Positions 32,441 to 41,876 of a DNA stretch of 64,000 bases are shown one piece after another. The DNA comes from Methylomicrobium lacus LW14. GTDB taxonomy: Bacteria; Pseudomonadota; Gammaproteobacteria; Methylococcales; Methylomonadaceae. The notes under the pieces were generated by a model. That model saw only the letters and a list, made by a program, of their open reading frames with translations. It did no database searches and was not told the DNA's origin. The position numbers were made by a program, and so were the translations under genes. Position 1 is the first letter of the stretch, and each line of letters starts with the position of its first letter. The stretch spans positions 682,001 to 746,000 of the forward strand of contig NZ_AZUN01000001.1 in NCBI RefSeq assembly GCF_000527095.1, given 5' to 3'.

Positions 32441-34429
32441 ATGAATCAAATTAATAATCTCGCCCGCCACACCCGTCTTCTCGAAATTGCCGAGGACCCC
32501 CTTCGGGTGCGTGGCAATGGTAGGGCTTTTAGTCAAATGACTATCATGGGCCGTACTGCGCTGATGATCTTCGCGCTGCATGTTGTAGTCGGGTGCGGAG
32601 ATAAGGACAAGGAGAAAGTCCAGACGCCGCCAGCCGCCTCAATGCCTCAGCCCGCGCAACCGGTATCTGCGACGCCGCCCGTTCCGAAGCCGGAAGCCAA
32701 ACCCTTGACCAGTCTTGAATCGCTGGTGGCGCCGATAGCGCTTTATCCCGACCCTCTGCTGGCCGAAGTGCTGGTCGCCGCAACTTATCCTCTTGAAGTG
32801 GTGCAGGCGGCCCGCTGGCTTGAAACTAAACCGGATCTGGCGACCGTGCGTACCAAAAACTGGGACGCCAGCGTCAGCCGGTTGACGGCGGTCCCCGACG
32901 TGATTGCGATGATGGATCAACACCTGGATTGGACCACCCAGTTGGGCGATGCTTTTCTGTCAGATCCGTCGCAATTGATGGACTCAGTTCAGGCTTTACG
33001 TAAGCGCGCGACCGATGCCGGATTTTTGAAAGATTCCGATTTGCAGAAAGTCGAAACGAAGACGGTGTCGGAACAGGAGCCAGGGCAAGACGAATTGCAA
33101 GCGACCGGCGCCAAAGTGACTCCGGCCGTATTGACCAAGGAAGTGATTTACATAGAGCCGGCCAAAGCCGATACGATATCGGTTCCAAGCTACAACCCCG
33201 AGGTTGTTTATTCGGCGCCGATGGCGCCACCTCCAAGCACCCAAATGTATCCCGTCGGAACCATGGCCGCTGCGCCAGCAAGCTATTATCCGACCTATTA
33301 TGCTCCACCTGCGACCACTACGACGACCACTTCCAGTTCCGATCAATGGATGTCGTTCGGGGCCGGCGCGGTCGTCGGCGGATTGCTGACCTGGGGCATC
33401 ATGGAATGGGCCGATGATGATGACTGGGATGATTACCATGTCGGACATTATTATGGCGACTCTGTATGTCACGGGGGTAATTGCTGGTCCGGGGGAGGAG
33501 GGGGATATTACGGCGGTAATGCAAACATTAACCGCGGCAATGTCAATGTGGACCGGGACGTTAACATTTCCGGCAATGAAATTAATTTTAATCGAGACGG
33601 GACTTTCAATCAGGATCAACTCCCGGCCATGAAGGACCGGGCAGGGGGGCGCTGGCAGCCGGATGCTCGGCATCGCCGGGGTCAGCCTTTTCCGCCTAAA
33701 GCCCAGCAACGCATCGGACGAACAGAGTCACCGGCCTTGGCCGGGAACCGGCTCAGCGGCGCACAAAACCTTCCGGCCAACGTGCGAGGTTTTGGTCAGG
33801 CGGGGATTGCAGATCGTGCAGCGCCGGCTCGGCTTTCCAGTTCCGATGTCCAGCAGCGCTTGGCAGGCAAGCCAGGCAGGGAAACACGTCCCGGAATGGC
33901 AGAAAGCCGTCGTGAAAATGCTTTGGAAGGTTTACGGTCATCGGGTCAAAGGAGCAATTTCGAAAGCCAGCGCGGCGCCTCAAGTCTGAATGCCCGGCAA
34001 CAGGGGAAAGGTCAGGCGCGTGCAAAAGACCTTGGAGGGGCTACTCCGCGTCGATCCGAAAACGTCGCCGCTGCAAGCCAAAGGCGATCACAACAAGCCG
34101 TTCAAAGACCTAGTCAGCAACAGCAGATGGACCGGCAACGCAACGAGCAGGCGCAGCGTCGTCAAGAAATGTCGCGCCCGAGTGCGTTCGATAGCGCCCG
34201 GGACGGCGGCCGCTCCAGTGCTTATAGTAACCGCGGAAGCTCCAGTTTTGCGCGTGCTCAACAACCGGCCAGGCAAACGCCGTCGCGCGCCCAGCCAGCC
34301 AGGCAAAGCCCGTCATCCGGCGGACAACGTCCAGCGAGTCGAGGCAGTAGTGCTGGCGGTGCGAGCAGAGGTGGTGGCGGCGCAAGCAGAGGCGGTGGTG
34401 GCGGAGGAGGTCGTGGTGGTCGCCGGTGA
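32441..34429 (+). CDS. DUF3300 lipoprotein with a long low-complexity tail
   Basis: 662 residues. The start is supported by a GGAG site 8 bases upstream; a later ATG at 32537 would put the lipobox (HVVVGC) nearer the N-terminus and may be the true start. The DUF3300 domain lies at about residues 90-260: ESLVAPIALYPDPLLAEVLV, ARWLETKPDLATVRTKNWDA and LGDAFLSDPSQLMDSVQALR. After an acidic membrane-like segment, the last 270 residues are rich in Arg, Gln, Ser, Gly and end in poly-Gly/Arg. The function is unknown. The gene pairs with DUF2950 downstream, as in other bacteria. Confidence 0.88.
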   Translation: MNQINNLARHTRLLEIAEDPLRVRGNGRAFSQMTIMGRTALMIFALHVVVGCGDKDKEKVQTPPAASMPQPAQPVSATPPVPKPEAKPLTSLESLVAPIALYPDPLLAEVLVAATYPLEVVQAARWLETKPDLATVRTKNWDASVSRLTAVPDVIAMMDQHLDWTTQLGDAFLSDPSQLMDSVQALRKRATDAGFLKDSDLQKVETKTVSEQEPGQDELQATGAKVTPAVLTKEVIYIEPAKADTISVPSYNPEVVYSAPMAPPPSTQMYPVGTMAAAPASYYPTYYAPPATTTTTTSSSDQWMSFGAGAVVGGLLTWGIMEWADDDDWDDYHVGHYYGDSVCHGGNCWSGGGGGYYGGNANINRGNVNVDRDVNISGNEINFNRDGTFNQDQLPAMKDRAGGRWQPDARHRRGQPFPPKAQQRIGRTESPALAGNRLSGAQNLPANVRGFGQAGIADRAAPARLSSSDVQQRLAGKPGRETRPGMAESRRENALEGLRSSGQRSNFESQRGASSLNARQQGKGQARAKDLGGATPRRSENVAAASQRRSQQAVQRPSQQQQMDRQRNEQAQRRQEMSRPSAFDSARDGGRSSAYSNRGSSSFARAQQPARQTPSRAQPARQSPSSGGQRPASRGSSAGGASRGGGGASRGGGGGGGRGGRR

Positions 34430-34547
34430 GAGGGTACAAGAGCATGAAATCACTGGGTTTGTCCTTGGCAAGGAGAGGATATCGCTTCCCTTCTTGCTGC
34501 TTCCCGTTCACAGATAGTTTGATCATTATTTAGGCGAGGTTTCCATC

Positions 34548-35507
34548 ATGATGTCCAATAAACTCCGTTATACCCTTTCGATGGTCATTTTTATAACTTT
34601 GCTTGCTTCGCGCTCCCTATCAGCCGCACCCGCAACGGAAGCGGCCGATAAGGGCCAAGCTTTTGCATCGCCCGAAGAGGCATCAAAAGCATTGGTCGAT
34701 GCCGCACGCGGGAATGACAAAAACAAAATTTCGATGCTTTTTGGCAGCGAATATGCGCAAATTTTTTCGTCCGGTGACGATGTGGAAGATGCGAACAATC
34801 GCGCGGACTTTCTGAAAATGGCGGAAGAGAAATCCTCTGTCGAAAATGAGGCCAATAAAGCGATCTTGCATTTTGGAAAGAATGACTGGTCATTTCCTGT
34901 TCCTGTCGTGAATAACGGAGGTCAATGGCGATTCGATGCAGAACAAGGCAAACAGGAAATTCTGAATCGCAGAATTGGACGCAATGAGTTGAATACACTG
35001 GGTGCGGTGAGAGGTTATGTGGAAGCGCAAACCGAATATGCGTCGATCGATCGGGACGGCGACGAAGTGAGCGAGTTCGCGACCAAGATACGCAGTGAAC
35101 CTAACAAATTCGATGGTTTGTATTGGGAAACGGCGCCCGGCCAGCCCGAAAGCCCCCTGGGCCCCCTCTTTGCGGAAGCCAAAGCCGCCGGTTACCAGGC
35201 AAAAAGCAGCGCCGAAACAGCGATGCCTTTTCACGGCTATTTATATAAGATTCTGACCCGTCAGGGCAGCAATGTTCCCGGCGGAAAATACGACTACATC
35301 ATCAACGGCAACATGATTGCAGGCTTTGCCCTGGTCGCGTTTCCTGCCGTCTATGGTTCATCCGGCATCATGACGTTTGTGGTCAATCATAGGGGAAAGA
35401 TATACCAGAAAGATCTAGGACCAAAGACCACCGAATTGGCTTTGGCGATGAAAGCCTTTGACCCGGATTCTTCATGGGAAGAAGTGGGGGCGAGTCCGGC
35501 CCAGTGA
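34548..35507 (+). CDS. exported DUF2950 family protein
   Basis: 319 residues with a signal peptide (LSMVIFITLLASRSLSAAPA). Family segments: FASPEEASKALVDAARGND, NRRIGRNELNTLGAVRGYVE, SPLGPLFAEAKAAGYQ, PFHGYLYKILTRQG and SGIMTFVVNHRGKIYQKDLG. DUF2950 proteins are periplasmic and are encoded next to DUF3300 genes in many proteobacteria. The role is unknown. It lies 118 bp after DUF3300 and has its own GGCGAGG site. Confidence 0.92.
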   Translation: MMSNKLRYTLSMVIFITLLASRSLSAAPATEAADKGQAFASPEEASKALVDAARGNDKNKISMLFGSEYAQIFSSGDDVEDANNRADFLKMAEEKSSVENEANKAILHFGKNDWSFPVPVVNNGGQWRFDAEQGKQEILNRRIGRNELNTLGAVRGYVEAQTEYASIDRDGDEVSEFATKIRSEPNKFDGLYWETAPGQPESPLGPLFAEAKAAGYQAKSSAETAMPFHGYLYKILTRQGSNVPGGKYDYIINGNMIAGFALVAFPAVYGSSGIMTFVVNHRGKIYQKDLGPKTTELALAMKAFDPDSSWEEVGASPAQ

Positions 35508-35560
35508 AACAGTGACCTAAGCAGTCGATTAATCCCTGTTCCATCATAAGGACTCTGCCA

Positions 35561-35710
35561 TGAAACGCTCCCGTCTTCTCAAACAAACGCGCCAGAGCAG
35601 CAAATATTCCTGTGGCGCCTCGTCCCTTCAGGCCGTGTTGAGCTATCGGGGCAAGGACCTGGATGAATCTGCTGGCGACCCAATTTCAGGGCGGCCTTTT
35701 GCCCTATGAT
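35561..35710 (+). pseudogene. C39 peptidase-like fragment (N-terminal part only)
   Basis: The codons from 35561 read MKRSRLLKQTRQSSKYSCGA then SSLQAVLSYRGKDLDE. The CGASSLQAVLxYxGK stretch matches the active-cysteine region of C39-type peptidases. The frame then ends after about 50 codons inside a DUF6325-like reading frame, so this is only a truncated start fused to another broken gene. Confidence 0.5.
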
Positions 35711-36150
35711 TTCGTGAATGATTTAAAGGGGCTCTGGGAGACCGGAGTTCTGAGGCCCGATGTCTTCCTTTTTCTTAGAAAAGATCAGGATGGCAGAATC
35801 TCGGCAATGGAGGGTGGACGTTTTCAGGATGAAGAAAATGTGATGGAATCAATGCATTGATTGCTGCGCTTGCAAGCCAAAGTGTCGCAGTCTCTGAGGC
35901 GGCTCAAGCCAAGGCGGAATCCACTGCACACGCCGCAAGGGAAGGGGACTTCGGTCTTAGCGCCACAGACATTCAAAAAATAGCGGATAAACTCCCACCA
36001 GATCATTCGGCGGTGATCGTGCTCTTTGAAAACGTTTGGGAGAAAACATTCAAGAAGATCGCCGGAAAGTACAATGGCTCAGTCACCCAGCAGAGGATCA
36101 TACCTTCCGATTCTCTTTCCAGGCTGGTTCAGGGACAAGCCGACAGCTGA
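35663..36150 (+). pseudogene. DUF6325-like (DUF1269-type) protein, frameshifted
   Basis: Two frames together give one family-like protein. Frame one (35663-35860) reads NLLATQFQGGLLPYDFVNDL, then GLWETGVLRPDVFLFLRKDQ. Frame two (from about 35850 to 36150) reads NALIAALASQSVAVSEAAQA, then LSATDIQKIADKLPPDHSAV and IVLFENVWEKTFKKIAGKYN. This is the layout of DUF6325/DUF1269-type small proteins. A one-base indel near 35848 separates the halves. The 5' end overlaps the C39-like fragment. Confidence 0.6.
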
Positions 36151-36172
36151 CAATCGGCATAAAGGAGGAGCA

Positions 36173-37435
36173 TTGGATACCTTTACAGCAGTTGCTTTCC
36201 TGTTCGGCATTGCGGCGATCCTGAGTTTTGTTAACGATCGCTATCTGCACGTCCAGCATGACATCGGCCTGTTGATCCTGGCCTGCGCGGCCACCGCAGT
36301 CCTGCGGATATTGGCTAATTTTGTGCCCGCTGTAGACATTGGTTTATTGAAGGAGTTGACTCAATCGTTCAATCTGAACGATACCCTGTTAAAAGGCGTG
36401 CTCTGTTTTTTGTTGTTTCGCGGCAGCGTACGCGTCAGTTGGGGCGTTCTTCGTGATCAGCGCTGGCTGATCGGCTGGTTAGCGTTTGGCGGAACCGCGG
36501 GGGCCTGCTTCCTGACCGGAGGCATTGTCTACAGTGTCCTTTCCGCATTCGGCATTGCTGTGACCCTATCCCAGGCACTCCTGTTCGGGGCGCTGATTGC
36601 CGCCACTGATCCGATTGCATCGTTGGCGATTCTTTCCAAAATCGGACTACCACAGAAATTGGAGACGGTGGTCGACGGCGAGTCCTTATTGAACGATGGG
36701 GTCGCGGTCGTTTTATTCACGATCTTTACCGCTTCGGCGATCGAGGGCGGCGAGGTCAGTGTGGCCGCCGCCGGTGCAATTTTTGTGCAGGAGGTTTTGG
36801 GCGGTGCGGTGTTGGGTCTGATCGGCTGGATGCTGATCCACTACCTGATGCTGCGTTCCACTTCTTACAGCACCGGCCTTCTGATCACATTGGGGGCCGT
36901 GACTTCGATGTATGCCGCCGCCCTGCATCTGGACATTTCAGGACCGATTGCGACCGTCGTTGCCGGCCTGCTCAGCGGCAACATCACGGTCCCGCGTATG
37001 AATGAAGACATGCGCGCGCCTTTAAGCACCTTCTGGACCGGACTGGACAACGTACTGAATGCTTTATTGTTTGTTTTCGTCGGTTTCCATGTCGTGTTGA
37101 TCAATCCATTGGAGAATGTGATACCGGGCATACCTGCGCTCGTATCGATTGTCGCGGTGCTGTTAGGGCGCGCAATCAGCGTTGCGGCGATAGTCGGCGG
37201 GCTCAACTTGCTGAGGATTATCCGCGCCGACTTTTTCGGTCTGACTCAGTTGCTGACATGGAGCGGACTGCGCGGCGGGCTATCGTTGGCGCTTGCGGTC
37301 TCTCTGCCCGACAGCCCCTGGAAACCGCTGATTATGAACATGACCTTTGCTGCCGTCGTCTTCTCGATTATCGTTCAGGGGCTGACGATTCAGCGGATAT
37401 TTTCGGCGGAGCGGATTGCCGGATTATTGCGCTGA
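36173..37435 (+). CDS. CPA1-family Na+/H+ (cation/proton) antiporter, NhaP-like
   Basis: 420 residues from a TTG at 36173, chosen because a strong AAAGGAGGAG site lies right upstream; the frame is open back to 36026 but overlaps the DUF6325 pseudogene. About 12 hydrophobic segments. The typical ATDPIASLAILSKIGLP with LETVVDGESLLNDGVAVVLF motif of NhaP/NHE antiporters is present, as is SGLRGGLSLALAVSLP. It exchanges Na+ or K+ for protons across the inner membrane. It is intact despite broken neighbours. Confidence 0.9.
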   Translation: MDTFTAVAFLFGIAAILSFVNDRYLHVQHDIGLLILACAATAVLRILANFVPAVDIGLLKELTQSFNLNDTLLKGVLCFLLFRGSVRVSWGVLRDQRWLIGWLAFGGTAGACFLTGGIVYSVLSAFGIAVTLSQALLFGALIAATDPIASLAILSKIGLPQKLETVVDGESLLNDGVAVVLFTIFTASAIEGGEVSVAAAGAIFVQEVLGGAVLGLIGWMLIHYLMLRSTSYSTGLLITLGAVTSMYAAALHLDISGPIATVVAGLLSGNITVPRMNEDMRAPLSTFWTGLDNVLNALLFVFVGFHVVLINPLENVIPGIPALVSIVAVLLGRAISVAAIVGGLNLLRIIRADFFGLTQLLTWSGLRGGLSLALAVSLPDSPWKPLIMNMTFAAVVFSIIVQGLTIQRIFSAERIAGLLR

Positions 37436-37830
37436 CTATCTGAGTTAATAATCAAACAGACATAACGTCAATAACCGCTGTTGCGATTGAAGGATTCTAA
37501 TTTTAGATTCCTCAAAAATTCCACTTGGTATGGTCGTTGCCATACCCCAATTAGTTCCCCTTTTCTATCAATAAGATATCACTCTGAATTATGTTTTTCC
37601 GCATATGGCCTAAGCCTTTGGCCAAAATCCAATAGCGAAATCTACTTGCGCAGGAATAGAATAATCTCATGTCATTCTGAGATTACTCCCTAGTGAGCCG
37701 GATTTACCCGAGAAGGAAAAAAACAATCGCTGGCGCTTACCGGATTGGTAATTGCGATGAGATCATGGAACTGAATTTCATAATACCTCAGCATCAAATA
37801 GATACAATTTAACAAAAACAGGAGCAACCC
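37436..37830. other. intergenic region with one copy of a dispersed repeat
   Basis: About 395 bp between the antiporter and phosphoketolase. At about 37610-37690 it holds a second long copy of the element at 32288: AAAATCCAATAGCGAAATCT, then TGCGCAGGAATAGA, then ATCTCATGTCATTCTGAGAT, the last part itself a short hairpin. This copy has no obvious inverted partner. The ribosome-binding site of xfp (ACAGGAGCAA) lies at 37818-37827. Confidence 0.6.
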
Positions 37831-40215
37831 ATGACTGATACGACCTTGAACAATCTCGACCCCCTCGACAAAGAATCGTTGCGCAAGATACACGCCTACT
37901 GGAGGGCCTGCAATTATCTGGCGGCCGGCATGATTTATCTGCAGGAAAATCCTTTGCTCAGAGAGCCGCTCAAACCCGAGCATATCAAGAACCGTCTTCT
38001 CGGGCACTGGGGCGCCAGTCCGGCATTGAGTTTTACCTATATCCATATGAGTCGCTTGATCAAAAGCCACGACCTGAATGCGATTTTCATGGCCGGTCCA
38101 GGCCATGGTGCGCCAGGCGTTCTGGGCCCGGTGTATCTGGAGGGCACTTACTCGGAAATTTATCCGAACAAGAGCGAAGACCTGGAAGGCATGCATCAGT
38201 TTTTCAAGGAGTTTTCGTTCCCCGGCGGCATCGGCAGCCACTGCACGCCAGAAACGCCGGGTTCGATTCATGAAGGCGGCGAATTGGGTTATAGCGTGTC
38301 CCATGCCTTTGGCGCGGCTTTCGACAATCCGGATCTCCTGGTCACGGTCGTCGTCGGCGATGGCGAGGCGGAAACCGGCCCCTTGGCGACTTCCTGGCAT
38401 TCGAACAAATTTCTGAACCCGGTCCGCGACGGCGCGGTGCTACCGGTGCTGAATCTGAATGGCTACAAGATCAATAATCCGACTTTATTGGCACGCATCA
38501 GCCATGAAGAGCTTGAAAACCTATTCAAGGGCTATGGCTGGACGCCTTATTTCGTCGAAGGCAGCGATCCCGAGGTGATGCATCAACGCATGGCGGCGGT
38601 GATGGAACAGTGCGTGACCGAAATACGCAAGATTCAGCAGGCAGCGCGTGCCGGCGGCGCCCTGGTGCGGCCGCGCTGGCCGATGATCGTACTGCGCAGT
38701 CCGAAAGGCTGGACCGGTCCGAAAGAAGTGGATGGACATAAAGTGGAAGGTTTTTGGCGGGCCCACCAGGTGCCGCTGTCCGGCATGAAGGAAAATCCGG
38801 CGCATCTGAAACAACTGGAAGAGTGGCTGCGCAGCTATAAACCGGAAGAGCTGTTCGACGCCAACGGCCACCTGATCGCCGAACTGAAGGAACTGGCACC
38901 CAAAGGCATACGGCGCATGAGCGCCAATCCCCATGCGAATGGCGGTCTGTTGCGCAAAGCCTTGCGTCTGCCGGATTTCCGCGACTACGGCGTCAAGGTG
39001 GACAAACCCGGTCAAACCGAAGTCGAAAACACCAGGCCATTGGGCGTTTTTTTGCGCGATATTATGAAGCTGAACCCGACCAATTTTCGCGTGTTTGGTC
39101 CGGATGAAAATACCTCGAACAAGCTCGATGACATCTATCAAGTCAGTAAAAAAATGTGGCTGGCGGATTACTTACCGGAGGACGCCGACGGCGGAGAATT
39201 ATCTCCGGATGGCCGGGTCATGGAAATGCTTTCCGAACACACCCTGGAAGGCTGGCTCGAAGCCTATCTGCTGACCGGTCGCCACGGCTTTTTCTCCAGT
39301 TACGAAGCCTTCGTGCATGTGATCGATTCGATGTTCAACCAGCACGCCAAATGGCTGGATATTTCTAACGATCTTGCCTGGCGCGCGCCCGTTTCATCGT
39401 TGAATTTGCTGATCACCTCCACCGTATGGCGGCAGGATCACAACGGTTTTACCCATCAGGATCCGGGCTTTCTGGATGTGGTGGTGAATAAAAGCCCCGA
39501 AGTCACGCGCATCTATCTACCGCCTGACGTCAATACGCTGTTGTCGGTCGCCGACCATTGCCTGCAGAGCACCGACTACTTCAACGTGATCGTTTCTGAC
39601 AAGCAGAAGCACCATCAATTTCTGGACATGGATGCCGCGATCGAACATTGCACCAAAGGCATCGGTATCTGGGATTGGGCGAGCAACGACCAAGGCGCAG
39701 AACCCGATGTGGTGATGGCGAGCTGCGGCGACATTTCGACGCAAGAATCGTTGGCGGCTGTCTGCCTGTTGCGAGAGCATTTTCCACAATTGAAAATCCG
39801 CTTTATCAACGTGATGGATCTTTACCGTCTGACGCCTGAGAGCGAACATCCGCACGGACTTTCCGATCGGGATTTCGACAGTCTGTTCACGACCGATAAA
39901 CCGGTGATTTTCAATTTCCACGGCTATCCCTGGCTGATTCACCGTCTCGCCTATCGCCGCACCAATCATAAAAACCTGCATGTGCGCGGCTACAAGGAAA
40001 AAGGTAATATCAATACGCCGCTCGAATTGGCGATTCGCAACGAGGTCGACCGCTTCAGCCTGGCCATCGATGTAATTAACCGGGTTCCTGGTCTTAACGT
40101 GGCCGGCGCCCATGTGAAAGAAAAATTACGCGGTATGCAGATCAGTTGCAGCCACTATGCTTACGAACATGGCATAGACAAACCCGAGTTTGCGTCCTGG
40201 AAATGGCCTCAATAA
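37831..40215 (+). CDS. xfp: phosphoketolase (xylulose-5-phosphate/fructose-6-phosphate)
   Basis: 794 residues, full length. HGAPGVLGPVYLEGTYSEIY and GDGEAETGPLATSWHSNKFL (thiamine diphosphate and Mg2+ binding) are typical; GFTHQDPGFLDVVVNKSPEV is in the middle domain and the protein ends DKPEFASWKWPQ. The enzyme splits xylulose 5-phosphate (or fructose 6-phosphate) to acetyl phosphate and a shorter sugar phosphate. Acetate kinase downstream would turn acetyl phosphate into acetate and ATP, as in the methanotroph phosphoketolase bypass. Its stop lies within the start of a pgi fragment, so a deletion breakpoint lies near its end. Confidence 0.96.
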   Translation: MTDTTLNNLDPLDKESLRKIHAYWRACNYLAAGMIYLQENPLLREPLKPEHIKNRLLGHWGASPALSFTYIHMSRLIKSHDLNAIFMAGPGHGAPGVLGPVYLEGTYSEIYPNKSEDLEGMHQFFKEFSFPGGIGSHCTPETPGSIHEGGELGYSVSHAFGAAFDNPDLLVTVVVGDGEAETGPLATSWHSNKFLNPVRDGAVLPVLNLNGYKINNPTLLARISHEELENLFKGYGWTPYFVEGSDPEVMHQRMAAVMEQCVTEIRKIQQAARAGGALVRPRWPMIVLRSPKGWTGPKEVDGHKVEGFWRAHQVPLSGMKENPAHLKQLEEWLRSYKPEELFDANGHLIAELKELAPKGIRRMSANPHANGGLLRKALRLPDFRDYGVKVDKPGQTEVENTRPLGVFLRDIMKLNPTNFRVFGPDENTSNKLDDIYQVSKKMWLADYLPEDADGGELSPDGRVMEMLSEHTLEGWLEAYLLTGRHGFFSSYEAFVHVIDSMFNQHAKWLDISNDLAWRAPVSSLNLLITSTVWRQDHNGFTHQDPGFLDVVVNKSPEVTRIYLPPDVNTLLSVADHCLQSTDYFNVIVSDKQKHHQFLDMDAAIEHCTKGIGIWDWASNDQGAEPDVVMASCGDISTQESLAAVCLLREHFPQLKIRFINVMDLYRLTPESEHPHGLSDRDFDSLFTTDKPVIFNFHGYPWLIHRLAYRRTNHKNLHVRGYKEKGNINTPLELAIRNEVDRFSLAIDVINRVPGLNVAGAHVKEKLRGMQISCSHYAYEHGIDKPEFASWKWPQ

Positions 40216-40785
40216 CACCCTGCTGCTGTTTTCACGCTATCTCCAACAACTCGTGATGGAGTCGCTGGGCAAAGAAAAAGACCTGGACGGCAATACGGTC
40301 CATCAAGGCCTTGCCGTTTATGGCACAAGGGATCGACCGATCAGCATGCCTTTGTGCAGCAACTGCGCGAAGGCATCGCGAATTTTTTTGTGACTTTCAT
40401 CGAAGTGCTGGAGGACCGGAGGGACCTTCGATCGAAGTGGAAGCCGAGGTCACCAGCGGCGATTTTCTTTCCGGTTTTTTACAAGGTACGCGGCACACGC
40501 TTTATGAGAATTTAAGGGATTCGATTACCGTCACGATTACCCGCATGGATGCGAGATCGGTCGGCGCGCTGATCGCACTCTACGAGCGCGCGGTCGGATT
40601 GTATGCCTCCCTCCCTGATCAATATCAATGCCTATCATCAGCCGGGTGTCGAAGCGGGAAAAAAGGCCGCCGAGACCTTGTTAGGGCTGCAACGGAAAGT
40701 TTTCTCCGTTTTGAAAAACGCCGATCAGCCCATGCAATTGGCTGCCTTGGCGGAAAAAGCGGGCGCCAGTGACCGGATTGAAGAT
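40200..40785 (+). pseudogene. pgi: glucose-6-phosphate isomerase, C-terminal fragment with several frameshifts
   Basis: The pieces, in order and in different frames, are: NGLNNTLLLFSRYLQQLVME with KEKDLDGNTVHQGLAVYG (40202-40325), STDQHAFVQQLREGIANFFV with TFIEVLEDRR (to about 40420), IEVEAEVTSGDFLSGFLQGT with MDARSVGALIALYERAVGLY (to about 40605), and NAYHQPGVEAGKKAAETLLG with QPMQLAALAEKAGASDRIE (to about 40785). Together they are the last third of Pgi. At least three frame changes make it nonfunctional. It begins inside the xfp stop and ends in the histidine phosphatase fragment. Confidence 0.85.
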
Positions 40786-41254
40786 GAAAAGAGCGATAGC
40801 GACCGCGCAGCCTTTGTGCGATGCCTTGGGTCTGCCTATGCAGATTAGGGAGGGGCTCAGAGAAATCAGTTATGGCGCATGGGAAGATCAAGAGCAGGAC
40901 ACTATCCGGCAACGTTACGAGGAGGACTATCTGCGTTGGCAGACCGATCCGGCCTGGAACCCGCCGACCGGCGGCGAAACGGCGATTCAGATTACCGCCC
41001 GCGCGCTTCCGATCATTACCGAGATCGAGTCCAAGTACAAGACCGGCAATGTGCTGCTGGTATCGCATAAGGCGACCATACGCATCATTCTCTGCAGCCT
41101 GTTGGGCATTGACGTGGGCCGTTACCGGGACCGTATCAATACCCCCGCGGCTTCCGTGTCGATTGTCAAGTTTGTGACGTACGGGCCGATGCTGGAGGTT
41201 TTAAGCGACCGCAGCTACATGCCCGAACATCTGTGTAACCGTGCGGGTATGTGA
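40770..41254 (+). pseudogene. histidine phosphatase (phosphoglycerate mutase-like), N-terminus missing
   Basis: About 155 codons: KRAIATAQPLCDALGLPMQI, REGLREISYGAWEDQEQDTI, GGETAIQITARALPIITEIE and VLLVSHKATIRIILCSLLGI. This is the back part of the histidine phosphatase superfamily, with the second catalytic histidine (SHK) and the Glu-containing loop. The first 50 residues with the RHG phosphate-binding motif are missing and replaced by pgi sequence. It reads through cleanly, but without RHG it should be inactive. Confidence 0.75.
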
Positions 41255-41276
41255 ACGTTTTATGGAGTAAATTGCA

Positions 41277-41869
41277 GTGGCTCTTACCTATCAATCGAGC
41301 GTCGGCTTCTATTTTCCGGCCGGCGCTACCGTCAGCGACGCCGGGGTGAATTTTTCGGCGACGTCGCCTCATGCATCGCCGGCAGCAGCAATTTTTATGC
41401 GGATGAGGACCGTTTGCCGCTGCACAGCATCAATTTCATCAGCTGCTATGACGGATTTACGCTGCACGATCTGGTAAGCTATAACGGCAAACACAACGAA
41501 GCGAATGGCGAAAACAATCGCGAATATTTTACCGGAGAAGAGCTGCCAGGCCGCGGTCTTCGCGATATATCCTGGCATGGCTATCGGCTTGACGAGCCGT
41601 TATGGTTCGATTACGGCGCGCAATTTTTGGTTTATACATTGGCAGGACTGACCGGCGATGAGGAAGACGTGCATGTTATTTTAAATATGTCGGAGCGGAC
41701 AGTGGATGCGCCGTTGCCTCAGATACCCGGACGAAAGTGGCACTTGGCGCTGGATACCTCGCGCACAGGGCCCGATGACATCCTGCCGCGCAATCAGCAG
41801 AGTATTTTCGAAGGTTCGTCTTATCTGATAGCTAGGCGCACGGTCGCCGTTTTCGAGGCGCGCGGATGA
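41277..41869 (+). pseudogene. glgX: glycogen debranching enzyme GlgX-type, with two large internal deletions
   Basis: Three blocks remain. The start ALTYQSSVGFYFPAGATVSD then AGVNFS (41280-41355) is the N-terminal CBM48 part. After a frame change, FGDVASCIAGSSNFYADEDR then INFISCYDGFTLHDLVSYNG and KHNEANGENN (41360-41520) are catalytic-domain parts. A second join leads to FTGEELPGRGLRDISWHGYR and the C-terminal VYTLAGLTGDEEDVHVILNM. A normal GlgX has about 700 residues; fewer than 200 codons remain. It ends 8 bp before ackA. Confidence 0.85.
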
Positions 41870-41876
41870 TCAAAAC

